Positions 46,488 through 54,968 of a stretch of DNA of 56,905 nucleotides are shown here, one piece after another. This DNA is from an uncultured bacterium (GTDB lineage Bacteria; Bacillota; Clostridia; Lachnospirales; Lachnospiraceae). Under the pieces are notes generated by a model that did not search any database, was not told where the DNA came from, and saw only the letters and a program-made list of their open reading frames with translations. The stretch spans positions 1 through 56,905 of the forward strand of contig CAJMQE010000014.1 in NCBI GenBank assembly GCA_905215405.1, read 5' to 3'. Numbering within the stretch: the first letter of the stretch is position 1; the number at the start of each line of letters is the position of its first letter. The position numbers and the translations under genes are program-made.

Positions 46488-49127
46488 TTACAGCTGAGAC
46501 GCAAGTACCTCTTCTGCCTTCGTTAATAATTCCTCAATGCCCTCTGGATTCTTACCACCGGCCTGAGCCATGTTAGGACGACCACCGCCGCCACCACCAA
46601 CGATGGAAGCAACTGCTTTGATCAGATTGCCGGAATGTGCGCCTTTCTTAACTACATCATCTGTAGCCATAGCAATCATATTAACCTTATCACTGCCCTG
46701 TGCAGAAACAAGAAGAACGACACCTGAGCCGAGCCTTTCTTTCATCTGGTCGCCCAGTGTTCTTAAGCTGTTCATATCTACATCTTTCATACTTGCAGCA
46801 AGGAATTTAACACCATTAACATCTTTTACATTATCTAAAACATCACCAAGTGAATCTTTGGCAAGTTTATTCTTAAGTTTTTCATTTTCACTTGTGAGTG
46901 CTTTGATTTCATCATTCATAGAACCGATCTTCTTAATCAGCTGTGCAGGTTCAGTTTTAGCAGCCTTACATGCTTCATGAAGTTCGTTTTCAATTTCCTG
47001 ATAATGTCTGATCACACCATTGCCAGTTAACGCTTCAATTCTTCTTACGCCTGCAGCGATACCTGTTTCTGAAATGATCTTAAATAACATTACATTGCTT
47101 GTGTTGGCTACATGTGTACCACCACAAAGTTCTGTAGAAAAGTCTCCCATTCTGACTACACGAACCTTATCGGAATATTTTTCTCCAAACAGAGCCATTG
47201 CTCCTGTCTTCTTAGCTTCCTCAAGATCCATAATATCAGTTACAACTGGAGTTGCCTTTGCAATTTCTTCATTTACAATTGCTTCTACTTTTTCAATTTC
47301 TTCTGGTGTCATGCTCTGGAAATGCGTAAAGTCAAATCTTAATCTTTCTGGATTAACAAATGAACCTGCCTGTTCAACATGTGTACCGAGTACCATTCTT
47401 AATGCTTTCTGCAGAAGATGTGTTGCACTGTGATTCTTACATGTATCTGCTCTGTTCGCACGATCAACTTTGAGTGTTACATGATCGCCAACTTTGAGCA
47501 TACCACTTGTCATCTTACCAACATGTCCGATCTTTCCGCCTTTGAGTTTAATTGTATCAGATACCTTAAATGTACCATCAGCAGTTTCAATCACACCTGT
47601 ATCGCCTTCCTGGCCACCCATTGTAGCATAGAAAACAGTTTCATCAACAATAACAGTACCCTGATCACCATCAGAAAGTGCTTCCACAATTGCTGTATCA
47701 GATGTCAGAACAGAAATAACAGATTCATTTTCAAGTTTGTCATATCCTACGAATTTGCTTGTAACTGCCGCATTGATGTCATCATATACAGTTGCATCAG
47801 CGCCCATGTAGTTAGTTGTTTTACGAGCTTTACGAGCCATATCTCTCTGCTCGTCCATTGCTTTCTTGAATCCCTGTTCATCGATCTGAATTCCTTTTTC
47901 TTCAAGAATTTCCTGTGTCAGATCAAGTGGGAATCCATAAGTATCATAAAGTTTGAATGCATCAGCACCAGATAAAGTCTTTTCACCTTTGGCTTCCAGT
48001 TCTTTCTGCATTCCTTCCAGAATGTTAAGGCCCTGATCAATTGTTTTACTGAACTTGTCTTCTTCTTCAGTCAGAACTTTAAAGATAAATTCTTTCTTTT
48101 CTTCAAGTTCTGGATATCCATCTCTGGATCCTTCGATTACTGTACTACACAGATCAGAAAGGAAGTTTCCTTTCACACCAAGAAGTTTACCATGTCTTGC
48201 AGCACGTCTTAATAATCTTCTGAGTACATATCCTCTTCCTTCATTAGATGGCATAATACCATCAGAAACCATGAATGTTACAGAACGGATATGATCTGTG
48301 ATAACACGGATTGAAACATCTGTCTGTGCATCCTTACCATATTCAACACCTGCGATTTCACAGATTCTGTTTCTTAATGCCTGAAGTGTATCTACATCAA
48401 AGATTGAATCCACATCCTGAACAACAACAGCAAGTCTTTCAAGACCCATACCTGTATCAATATTTTTCTGGATCAGATCAGAATAATTTCCTTTACCATC
48501 ATTGTTGAACTGTGAAAATACATTATTCCATACTTCCATATATCTGTCGCATTCGCAACCTACTGTACAGCCAGGTTTGCCACAGCCATATTTTTCACCA
48601 CGGTCATAATAAATTTCTGAACAAGGACCACAAGGACCAGCACCATGTTCCCAGAAATTATCTTCTTTACCAAATTTAAAAATTCTTTCTGCAGGAATAC
48701 CAATTTCTTTATTCCAGATTTCAAATGCTTCATCATCATCGAGGTAAACACTTGGATAGAGTCTTTCAGGATCAAGTCCTACAACTTCTGTAAGGAATTC
48801 CCAAGACCAGTGAATAGCCTCTGTCTTAAAATAGTCACCAAATGAGAAATTACCGAGCATCTCAAAAAATGTTCCGTGTCTTGCAGTTTTACCTACATTC
48901 TCGATATCACCTGTTCTAATGCATTTCTGGCAGGTAGTCACCCTTCTTCTTGGTGGAATCTCCTGTCCTGTAAAATAAGGCTTTAAAGGTGCCATTCCTG
49001 AATTAATAATTAATAAACTATTATCATTATGTGGAACGAGGGAAAAACTCTTCATCTTAAGATGATCTTTGCTTTCAAAGAAATCCAAGAACATTTTTCT
49101 CAGTTCATTTACTCCGTACTTCTTCAC
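46488..49127 (-). CDS. alaS: alanyl-tRNA synthetase
   Basis: 879 residues, full length. Class II catalytic domain (VPHNDNSLLIINSGMAPLKP, CQKCIRTGDIENVGKT), editing domain with zinc ligands in HSATHLLQKA and CGGTHV, and C-terminal DHHA1 domain with a Gly-rich end (GGGGGGRPNMAQAGG). It starts with GTG, 10 bases after AGGAGG, and this site overlaps the stop codon of a small membrane-protein gene, so the two may be coupled. No T-box leader was found. Confidence 0.97.
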   Translation of the reverse strand: MKKYGVNELRKMFLDFFESKDHLKMKSFSLVPHNDNSLLIINSGMAPLKPYFTGQEIPPRRRVTTCQKCIRTGDIENVGKTARHGTFFEMLGNFSFGDYFKTEAIHWSWEFLTEVVGLDPERLYPSVYLDDDEAFEIWNKEIGIPAERIFKFGKEDNFWEHGAGPCGPCSEIYYDRGEKYGCGKPGCTVGCECDRYMEVWNNVFSQFNNDGKGNYSDLIQKNIDTGMGLERLAVVVQDVDSIFDVDTLQALRNRICEIAGVEYGKDAQTDVSIRVITDHIRSVTFMVSDGIMPSNEGRGYVLRRLLRRAARHGKLLGVKGNFLSDLCSTVIEGSRDGYPELEEKKEFIFKVLTEEEDKFSKTIDQGLNILEGMQKELEAKGEKTLSGADAFKLYDTYGFPLDLTQEILEEKGIQIDEQGFKKAMDEQRDMARKARKTTNYMGADATVYDDINAAVTSKFVGYDKLENESVISVLTSDTAIVEALSDGDQGTVIVDETVFYATMGGQEGDTGVIETADGTFKVSDTIKLKGGKIGHVGKMTSGMLKVGDHVTLKVDRANRADTCKNHSATHLLQKALRMVLGTHVEQAGSFVNPERLRFDFTHFQSMTPEEIEKVEAIVNEEIAKATPVVTDIMDLEEAKKTGAMALFGEKYSDKVRVVRMGDFSTELCGGTHVANTSNVMLFKIISETGIAAGVRRIEALTGNGVIRHYQEIENELHEACKAAKTEPAQLIKKIGSMNDEIKALTSENEKLKNKLAKDSLGDVLDNVKDVNGVKFLAASMKDVDMNSLRTLGDQMKERLGSGVVLLVSAQGSDKVNMIAMATDDVVKKGAHSGNLIKAVASIVGGGGGGRPNMAQAGGKNPEGIEELLTKAEEVLASQL

Positions 49128-49141
49128 TTCCGTATATCCTC

Positions 49142-49318
49142 CTAAATTTCACTTTCATTACTCTTTATAGTCTCGCCTGTCTGCGAAGCTTTCTTTGCAT
49201 CTGTGTGATCACGTAACTTCTTACCGATCATAACGCCACCAACGATCAGGCATGCAAAAATAATAAAACGAATTACTTCCCAAATAATATCAGCAACCAG
49301 TGCATCTAATAAAATCAT
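49142..49318 (-). CDS. small single-pass membrane protein (58 aa) upstream of alaS
   Basis: 58 codons from ATG at 49318 to TAG at 49142, preceded by a strong ATAGGAGG site. One membrane segment is obvious (about 8-32; IIWEVIRFIIFACLIVGGVM), followed by a basic and then polar tail (GKKLRDHTDAKKAS). The stop codon TAG is part of TAGGAGG, the alaS ribosome site. The family is not recognised. It shares a predicted promoter (49385-49413) with alaS. Confidence 0.75.
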   Translation of the reverse strand: MILLDALVADIIWEVIRFIIFACLIVGGVMIGKKLRDHTDAKKASQTGETIKSNESEI

Positions 49319-49384
49319 ACAATCAACCTCCTATATATTCCCATATACAAACATGTATACCAGTTTCTTATTTTATATTAATTT

Positions 49385-49413
49385 ATCTTATCATATAAAT
49401 TAACCTTTTTCAA
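49385..49413 (-). promoter_or_regulatory. predicted promoter of the small membrane gene and alaS
   Basis: Minus strand: -35 TTGAAA (49408-49413), 17-bp spacer, extended -10 TGA-TAAGAT (hexamer 49385-49390). It lies between the MutS-like stop codon and the small gene. Confidence 0.5.
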
Positions 49414-49438
49414 CAAATTTATCCTTTTATTAGACAGA

Positions 49439-51127
49439 CTATAACCGCTGCCAGCTTCCATTATTCATAAAACTTCGAGCCATCTCTTCAGATTTTGCGA
49501 CAATCTCTTTATCATATCCGATCATTGCAAGCAGACGGATTGCATTTCTAGATGTTGCCCGTCCTTTATGAAGTTTATAGTTAAACGTAACTGCATCATC
49601 ACTGACTTCTTCCTGAAAATGATAATTTGCATAATATTTTTCCAGAATAGTTGTCAGTTCTATATCATGGGTCGCTGCAAAACAGAGCACATTTTTCTTG
49701 CTCAAACTATGCAGAATTTCGCTAGACGCCGAGATTCTTTCAACGGTGTTGGTTCCACGCAGGACCTCATCCACGAAGCAAAGAACAGGTACACGAGAAC
49801 CACTTTCGATCGTCTCAAGTATTTTTTTCAATGTTTTAATTTCAACTATATAGTAACTTTCATGATTATTCAGATCGTCACGCAATGCCATAGACGAACA
49901 GATTCTAAAGTAGGATGCATGATAATCTTTCGTTACGCTCGTGCAGATCGTCTGTGATAATATGGCATTGATCGCCACAGTCTTTAAAAATGTAGATTTT
50001 CCTGAAGCATTAGAACCAGTCAGAAGAACAGATCTGTTCTCTGAAATCGTATTTGCGACCGGTTCACTGATCAGTGGATGATAGAGATCAGTCGCACTCA
50101 GGTGAGCACCACTGTGATCGAGTGAAGGTACACTCCAGTATGGAAGCATTTCACGGAAAGATGCGATCGCTATACAGGCTTCCAATTTTCCCAGCACATC
50201 GATCAGCTGATAAATCTCGCTGACATGTTCACCGAGCAGTGTAACGATTTTATTAAATCTAACCAGATCCGTATGCACGATCATATTAAAATAATCTGCA
50301 ATTACAGCAGCAGGAGAACCATTTGCATCACTTCCTGATTTTAAAGCTGAAGCACTACTTTCAAATTTGGAAAATACGTGAACAAGACGGTCCAGTTCCT
50401 GATTATACTCAGATAACTCTTCAATTTTAAGGCTGGAAAGTTCTCTTGCACCACTGACAAGACGGCCAATATGTCTTGCACAGATAAAATACCGCTCTAT
50501 TTTCGCTTTTTCCTTATAGTAAGAAAGTATACACAGCGCCATCGCCCCTACAATCAGTAAAATTCCGAACTGCGCATTAATTGTAACACTGAAAATAATT
50601 GCAGCTATAATTGCAATCCTGCATAGATAGTGGATCATATTACTTCCGGGTTTTAAGCCTGCAAGCATATCTATAAAATCCGATAATGATACAAAGGATG
50701 CATAGCCTATATTAATAAACACTTTCTGGATAGAAATTCTTTTCTCCTGATTCTTTGCATAGAACTTTGCCAAACGGTCACGTTCATTTAACTCTGTGTC
50801 CTTTGTCTCAGGGGTACGTAACATTTTATATAAATATTCCTGTCCCACAGAGGAATGTGTGTTGTTTATCAGCTTGAATACCCTGTCCATATCAAGATCA
50901 TTCCAAGTGGTATCATTAATTTCATTTGTCTTATCTGCACAGTTATAAAAATAATGTGTCAGATTTTCATATTCATCGAACAAATATTGTTTGTCCGGTG
51001 GATTCCCCCAGCCCTTTTTCAGCATGGCAAGTATTCTTTTCTTTGCCTTCCTGGAACTGTCGATGTAGACTACAATCATGACTACAACCACGAAAACTGC
51101 AAAAGCAGCCCATTCTATTCCATTCAT
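49439..51127 (-). CDS. membrane-anchored MutS-like ATPase
   Basis: 562 residues. An N-terminal membrane segment (about 5-24) and a hairpin of two more (about 170-205; IAIIAAIIFSVTI, FGILLIVGAMALCIL) precede a C-terminal MutS ATPase domain. Walker A is GSNASGKST with K377, Walker B CFVDEVLRGTNTVERIS, and a conserved CFAATHDIELT follows. There is no mismatch-binding domain with a Phe-x-Glu motif, so mismatch recognition is not expected. The family occurs in Clostridia; its role is unknown. A promoter with perfect TATAAT lies at 51184-51212. Confidence 0.85.
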   Translation of the reverse strand: MNGIEWAAFAVFVVVVMIVVYIDSSRKAKKRILAMLKKGWGNPPDKQYLFDEYENLTHYFYNCADKTNEINDTTWNDLDMDRVFKLINNTHSSVGQEYLYKMLRTPETKDTELNERDRLAKFYAKNQEKRISIQKVFINIGYASFVSLSDFIDMLAGLKPGSNMIHYLCRIAIIAAIIFSVTINAQFGILLIVGAMALCILSYYKEKAKIERYFICARHIGRLVSGARELSSLKIEELSEYNQELDRLVHVFSKFESSASALKSGSDANGSPAAVIADYFNMIVHTDLVRFNKIVTLLGEHVSEIYQLIDVLGKLEACIAIASFREMLPYWSVPSLDHSGAHLSATDLYHPLISEPVANTISENRSVLLTGSNASGKSTFLKTVAINAILSQTICTSVTKDYHASYFRICSSMALRDDLNNHESYYIVEIKTLKKILETIESGSRVPVLCFVDEVLRGTNTVERISASSEILHSLSKKNVLCFAATHDIELTTILEKYYANYHFQEEVSDDAVTFNYKLHKGRATSRNAIRLLAMIGYDKEIVAKSEEMARSFMNNGSWQRL

Positions 51128-51183
51128 ATAACCCTTGGTAGAAAGTTTATTCTTTCTACGCTCCTTTCCCTTTTTGTCTAAAA

Positions 51184-51212
51184 ATTATACCACACCTGCC
51201 ATAATTTTGAAA
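51184..51212 (-). promoter_or_regulatory. predicted promoter of the MutS-like gene
   Basis: Minus strand: -35 TTTCAA (51207-51212), 17-bp spacer, extended -10 TGG-TATAAT (hexamer 51184-51189), 57 bp before the ATG. The rest of the 329-bp gap up to the purine permease holds only AT-rich sequence and the terminator at 51358-51411. Confidence 0.6.
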
Positions 51213-51357
51213 ACCTTACTTCTTTATTACTAGTATGCACATTTTATTTCAAATTCTGAATGATTTATATTTATTTCATTTTTACGCTTTCAAATTTTAC
51301 CCTTCCTCTCGTTCCTTTTATTAATCATAATTCTAATCAATGACATTCATGAGCAAC

Positions 51358-51411
51358 AAAAAACTGGCCTTCTACAGAGCAGATTAAAATCTTTTCTGTA
51401 GTGGCCAGTTT
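51358..51411 (-). terminator. rho-independent terminator after the NCS2 permease
   Basis: Minus strand: AAACTGGCC pairs with GGCCAGTTT across an interrupted stem (a second helix, ACAGA with TCTGT, lies inside), followed by a T-run of six. It is 46 bp beyond the permease stop codon. Confidence 0.85.
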
Positions 51412-51456
51412 CTTGTGTATATTTATCGTTTTTCAACTATTCTTAGAAAAAAGTTA

Positions 51457-52824
51457 TTATAAGAAGATATATTTACATACGAACAATACTGCTAATACGT
51501 ACATCAGAATACTGATCTTCTTTTCTTTTGCTTTACCTGTTACGAGGTTAACAATTACATAAGAGATAACACCGATTGCGATACCTTCAGAAATGCTGTA
51601 TGCGAATGGCATTGCAGCGATACAAAGGAATGCAGGGATACCTTCTGCTGGATCTGAAAAATCAATCTTTGTTACAGCTGAGATCATCATGAAACCAACA
51701 ATGATCAATGCTGGAGCAATTGCAAATGATGGAATTGCCATAAAGATTGGTGCAAAGAATACTGAAAGAGCAAACAGGATAGCTGTTGTAACAGCTGTAA
51801 GACCTGTTCTACCACCTGCAGATACACCTGAAGCACTTTCTACATATGTTGTAGTTGTAGAAGCACCAAGTACAGCACCAACTGTTGTAGCAACAGCATC
51901 AGCCATTAAAGCACCTTTGATTCTTGGAAGTTTACCTTCTTCATCAAGCATGTCCGCTTTTGCAGATACACCGATTAATGTTCCGATTGTATCAAATACA
52001 TCTACGAACAGGAATGCGAAGATAATAGCAATGAAATTAAAGATGTGAATTTCACTAAAGTCTGCTTTAAATACCTGACCAAATGTTTCAGAAATAGTAG
52101 GTAAAATGAACCAGTTGTCAAGTGTTGGATATAATGAATACATACCAAGATCAGCGTTTGGTACATAAAGGCCTACTGCCTGACAAAGCATACCGAGGAT
52201 CCATGTAAGAAGGATACCGATCAGGATCGCACCCTTAACATTTTTGATCAGCATGATTGCAATAATGATAACACCGATCAGTGCAAGTACAGCACCAATT
52301 CCTACTGAATGAAAATTCTCATGGAATTTCTGATAAGTAAGCAGTGTGGAATCATCGTTCACAACAAGTTTTGCATCCTGCAGACCGATAAATGTAATAA
52401 ATAAACCAATACCACCACTAACAGCAAGTTTTAAAGTTGCAGGGATTGCATTAAAGATTGCTTCTCTGACATTTGTAATGGAAAGAACAATAAAGATGAT
52501 ACCTTCACAGAATACTGCAAGTAAGGCAACTCTCCAGTCAAGTCCAAATCCAAGACAGACAGAATATGCAAAGTAAGCATTTAATCCCATACCTGGGGCA
52601 AGAGCAAATGGATAATTTGCCATCAATGCCATACAGATTGTACCAACAAATGATGCAAGTGCTGTAGCAACAAGAACAGCGTTAGGATCCATACCTGCTG
52701 CACCAAGGATCTTTGGATTAACGGCAAGGATATACGCCATAGTCATGAAAGTTGTGATACCGGCAATGATTTCTGTTTTTACGTTAGTACCATTTTCTTT
52801 CAGTTTGAAAAATTTCTCTAACAT
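51457..52824 (-). CDS. NCS2 family purine (adenine/guanine/hypoxanthine) permease
   Basis: 455 residues, about 12-13 membrane segments. The sequence is of the AzgA/PbuG/PbuO branch: EIIAGITTFMTMAYILAVNP at the N-terminus, PFALAPGMGLNAYFAYSVC, DVFDTIGTLIGVSAKADM and GASTTTTYVESASGVSAGGR. It probably imports purine bases, supplying adenine to the adenine deaminase encoded two genes upstream. A promoter is predicted at 52857-52885. No purine riboswitch is visible. Confidence 0.93.
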   Translation of the reverse strand: MLEKFFKLKENGTNVKTEIIAGITTFMTMAYILAVNPKILGAAGMDPNAVLVATALASFVGTICMALMANYPFALAPGMGLNAYFAYSVCLGFGLDWRVALLAVFCEGIIFIVLSITNVREAIFNAIPATLKLAVSGGIGLFITFIGLQDAKLVVNDDSTLLTYQKFHENFHSVGIGAVLALIGVIIIAIMLIKNVKGAILIGILLTWILGMLCQAVGLYVPNADLGMYSLYPTLDNWFILPTISETFGQVFKADFSEIHIFNFIAIIFAFLFVDVFDTIGTLIGVSAKADMLDEEGKLPRIKGALMADAVATTVGAVLGASTTTTYVESASGVSAGGRTGLTAVTTAILFALSVFFAPIFMAIPSFAIAPALIIVGFMMISAVTKIDFSDPAEGIPAFLCIAAMPFAYSISEGIAIGVISYVIVNLVTGKAKEKKISILMYVLAVLFVCKYIFL

Positions 52825-52856
52825 AACTTCCTCCTAATTTATGAAATTTTAAGAGA

Positions 52857-52885
52857 ATTTTAACACATTATGTATCGAAATACAA
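52857..52885 (-). promoter_or_regulatory. predicted promoter of the NCS2 permease
   Basis: Minus strand: -35 TTGTAT (52880-52885), 17-bp spacer, extended -10 TGT-TAAAAT (hexamer 52857-52862). The start codon is 33 bp from the -10. Confidence 0.45.
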
Positions 52886-53092
52886 TGGTTCTGACGTCAT
52901 TTCAGCAATTTTTGTGCCTAATAAAGTGATTTTATCGTATTTTGTGTATAATATTACCATTTAATTATCTGTTTATCTAAATAATTGTCTGTAAAAGCCG
53001 ATATAATTAATATTGTTGTACATTAATTCATTTTGTTTTCCTTTTTCAGCCAATATATATTAAATGCATACAATTATATTTTTGTATAGCTT

Positions 53093-53139
53093 TAATGCAT
53101 ACTGCCATCTATTAAGCGATCAGATAACAGTATGCATTA
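53093..53139. repeat. inverted repeat, 12-bp arms
   Basis: TAATGCATACTG (53093-53104) and CAGTATGCATTA (53128-53139) are perfectly complementary, with partial pairing of the 23-base loop. No T-run follows on either strand. The word ATGCATAC occurs again at 53064. It may be an mRNA 3' structure after spoIVA or a protein-binding site. Confidence 0.6.
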
Positions 53140-53245
53140 TTGGTTAGGAACTATTATATTGATTCTTACAAAACCAGTTTATCCATTTTTGTTTCTATTA
53201 TTCATCTTGCTTCTACTATCCATTTTTAATTCTATTAAACATTTT

Positions 53246-53287
53246 CATTCTTCCATTACGCGTTTTCAATCTACCATTACGCGTTTT
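53246..53287. repeat. two tandem 21-bp repeats
   Basis: Copies 53246-53266 and 53267-53287 match at 19 of 21 positions, each containing CATTACGCGTTTT. More degenerate copies with AAAATGGATAG-type words seem to follow on the minus strand toward 53150. The function is unknown; no spacers occur, so this is not a CRISPR array. Confidence 0.65.
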
Positions 53288-53338
53288 TCTCTTCTATTAT
53301 CTATTCTTAATTCGATCATTCGTTATCTGATGGCTATC

Positions 53339-54820
53339 TTATACAATCAGGCAGACCAGACCAGAATTCTCATTCATTACTTTTTCAAGTGTATCACTGA
53401 TCTTTGTCATGCTCTCTTCTGTTATATTACTCGTCTTTTCGTGGATTCCATCATCTACGATCTGTTCTATTGTTTTGCCAAAGATATTGACATCCCAGAT
53501 TCCATCCGGATCCTGTTGCGTACTTTCCTTGATATACGCGATCAGATCATCCGCCTGCTGCTTGCTCCCTACAATTGGTTCAATCTCTACATTGATATTG
53601 GTCTTGAGCAGGTTGATAGATGGAGCCTGTGCCTTGATTCTGACACCATATTTATTACCATTTTTGATAACAGATGGTTCTTCCAGTACAATATCTGCCT
53701 TAACAGGTGTCACAACACCAAATCCTGTCTGTCTTACCTGTGTAATGGCATTTCCTACACTGTCAAACTCCTGTTTCTTTTCAGAGAGTTCTTTAATCGT
53801 ACCGATCAGCTGATATTCATTACTGATTTCAGTACCAGTCAGTTCACTCAGTACATTATAATATATTTCAGGTTTCATCTTGATATCAACTCTGATCTTA
53901 CCATCCGCCATATTGATTGAGGAGACTTTTACACTCTCTGCAAATTTACTTTCATTTTCATATGGCTGGCCTTTGATATCCTTTATATATGTATAATTGC
54001 CAAGCATTCCTTTTACGATCTGGATGGTGTCTTCTTTGAGCCAGTGGTCGTCTGGAAGCATTTCCAGCCACTGGGGTGCAAAGAAATCCATTTCAGAAAT
54101 GGGAAATTCATATAACACGCTCTCCAGCACTTTTGTTACATCTTCTTCTTTTAACTGATCACAGTTGAGTGGAAGTACTGTCACACTATATTTTTCTGAG
54201 ATTTCACCAGCAAGCTGTTTCGTCTCTGGAGAATATGGTTTTGAACTGTTCAAAATAATAACAAATGGTTTTCCAAGCTTTTTCAGCTCATTGACCGTCT
54301 TTTCCTCTGCCGGAATATAGTTATCCCTCGGTATATCGCCAAATGAGCCATCTGTTGTAATTACAACCCCGATCGTTGAATGCTCATTGATAACTTTTCT
54401 TGTGCCAAGTTCAGCAGCCTGGGTAAATGGAATTTCATTCTCGAACCATGGTGTTTTTACCATTCGTTCTTTATCATTTTCAATATGGCCAGTTGCACCA
54501 TCAACCATAAAGCCAACACAATCGATCAGACGGATCTTAAATTCAATATCATCCATCAACTTGATTGTTGCAGCCTCTGCAGGTACGAACTTTGGCTCTG
54601 TTGTCATAATCGTTTTCCCTGCCGCACTCTGTGGCAGTTCATCACGTGCGCGTTCCTTACTATGTACGTTCTCCATCGATGGAAGAACACAAATATCCAT
54701 AAATCTTTTTATAAATGTTGATTTTCCGGTTCGTACAGGTCCAACCACACCAATGTATATCTCACCATTCGTTCTGGTTTTTATGTCATTGTATAAGTTA
54801 AATTCCTGGCTTTTTTCCAT
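53339..54820 (-). CDS. spoIVA: stage IV sporulation protein A
   Basis: 493 residues, the full length of the family. SpoIVA is an ATPase that polymerises on the forespore surface as the base of the spore coat. Walker A is GVVGPVRTGKSTFIKRF; the C-terminus NENSGLVCLIV holds the coat-anchoring end. AGGGGG is about 12 bases before the ATG. Its presence is good evidence for endospore formation. The 148-bp gap upstream (54821-54968) has no recognisable sigma-E site that I can support. Confidence 0.96.
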   Translation of the reverse strand: MEKSQEFNLYNDIKTRTNGEIYIGVVGPVRTGKSTFIKRFMDICVLPSMENVHSKERARDELPQSAAGKTIMTTEPKFVPAEAATIKLMDDIEFKIRLIDCVGFMVDGATGHIENDKERMVKTPWFENEIPFTQAAELGTRKVINEHSTIGVVITTDGSFGDIPRDNYIPAEEKTVNELKKLGKPFVIILNSSKPYSPETKQLAGEISEKYSVTVLPLNCDQLKEEDVTKVLESVLYEFPISEMDFFAPQWLEMLPDDHWLKEDTIQIVKGMLGNYTYIKDIKGQPYENESKFAESVKVSSINMADGKIRVDIKMKPEIYYNVLSELTGTEISNEYQLIGTIKELSEKKQEFDSVGNAITQVRQTGFGVVTPVKADIVLEEPSVIKNGNKYGVRIKAQAPSINLLKTNINVEIEPIVGSKQQADDLIAYIKESTQQDPDGIWDVNIFGKTIEQIVDDGIHEKTSNITEESMTKISDTLEKVMNENSGLVCLIV

Positions 54821-54968
54821 TAAAGAAGTGCCCCCTTACCTTAATATACAGTCAGAATATCAGACTAGTGTTTATATAATATATACTTTACGATCAAAAT
54901 ATATACGTACTTTTTCAGGAAACAGAGCACTTTTTCCAGTTCAAGTTGCTGTTTTGGCCTAAATTCTC

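Larger units (their letters stand above)
52886..53338. other. long noncoding gap between spoIVA and the permease
   Basis: About 450 very AT-rich bases. The minus strand of 53132-53338 is strongly purine-rich with degenerate repeats (see 53246-53287), and 53093-53139 forms a hairpin. No purine-riboswitch core or gene is visible. A plus-strand frame across it continues antisense to spoIVA and is not considered real. Confidence 0.5.

Noticed and set aside
46570..48294. Several long plus-strand frames across alaS
   Set aside because: They are antisense shadows of alaS; codon use and composition do not resemble real proteins.
49319..49438. T-box leader for alaS
   Set aside because: The leader is too short, and the T-box sequence and antiterminator are missing.
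53246..53287. CRISPR array
   Set aside because: The two 21-bp copies are directly adjacent with no spacers, and no cas genes are present.
52825..53338. Purine riboswitch before the NCS2 permease or ade
   Set aside because: No conserved purine-aptamer core words or pairing pattern could be found in either leader.
53132..53920. 262-codon plus-strand frame opposite spoIVA
   Set aside because: Most of it is antisense to the well-supported spoIVA gene; its N-terminal part is a translation of low-complexity repeats, and no ribosome-binding site is present.
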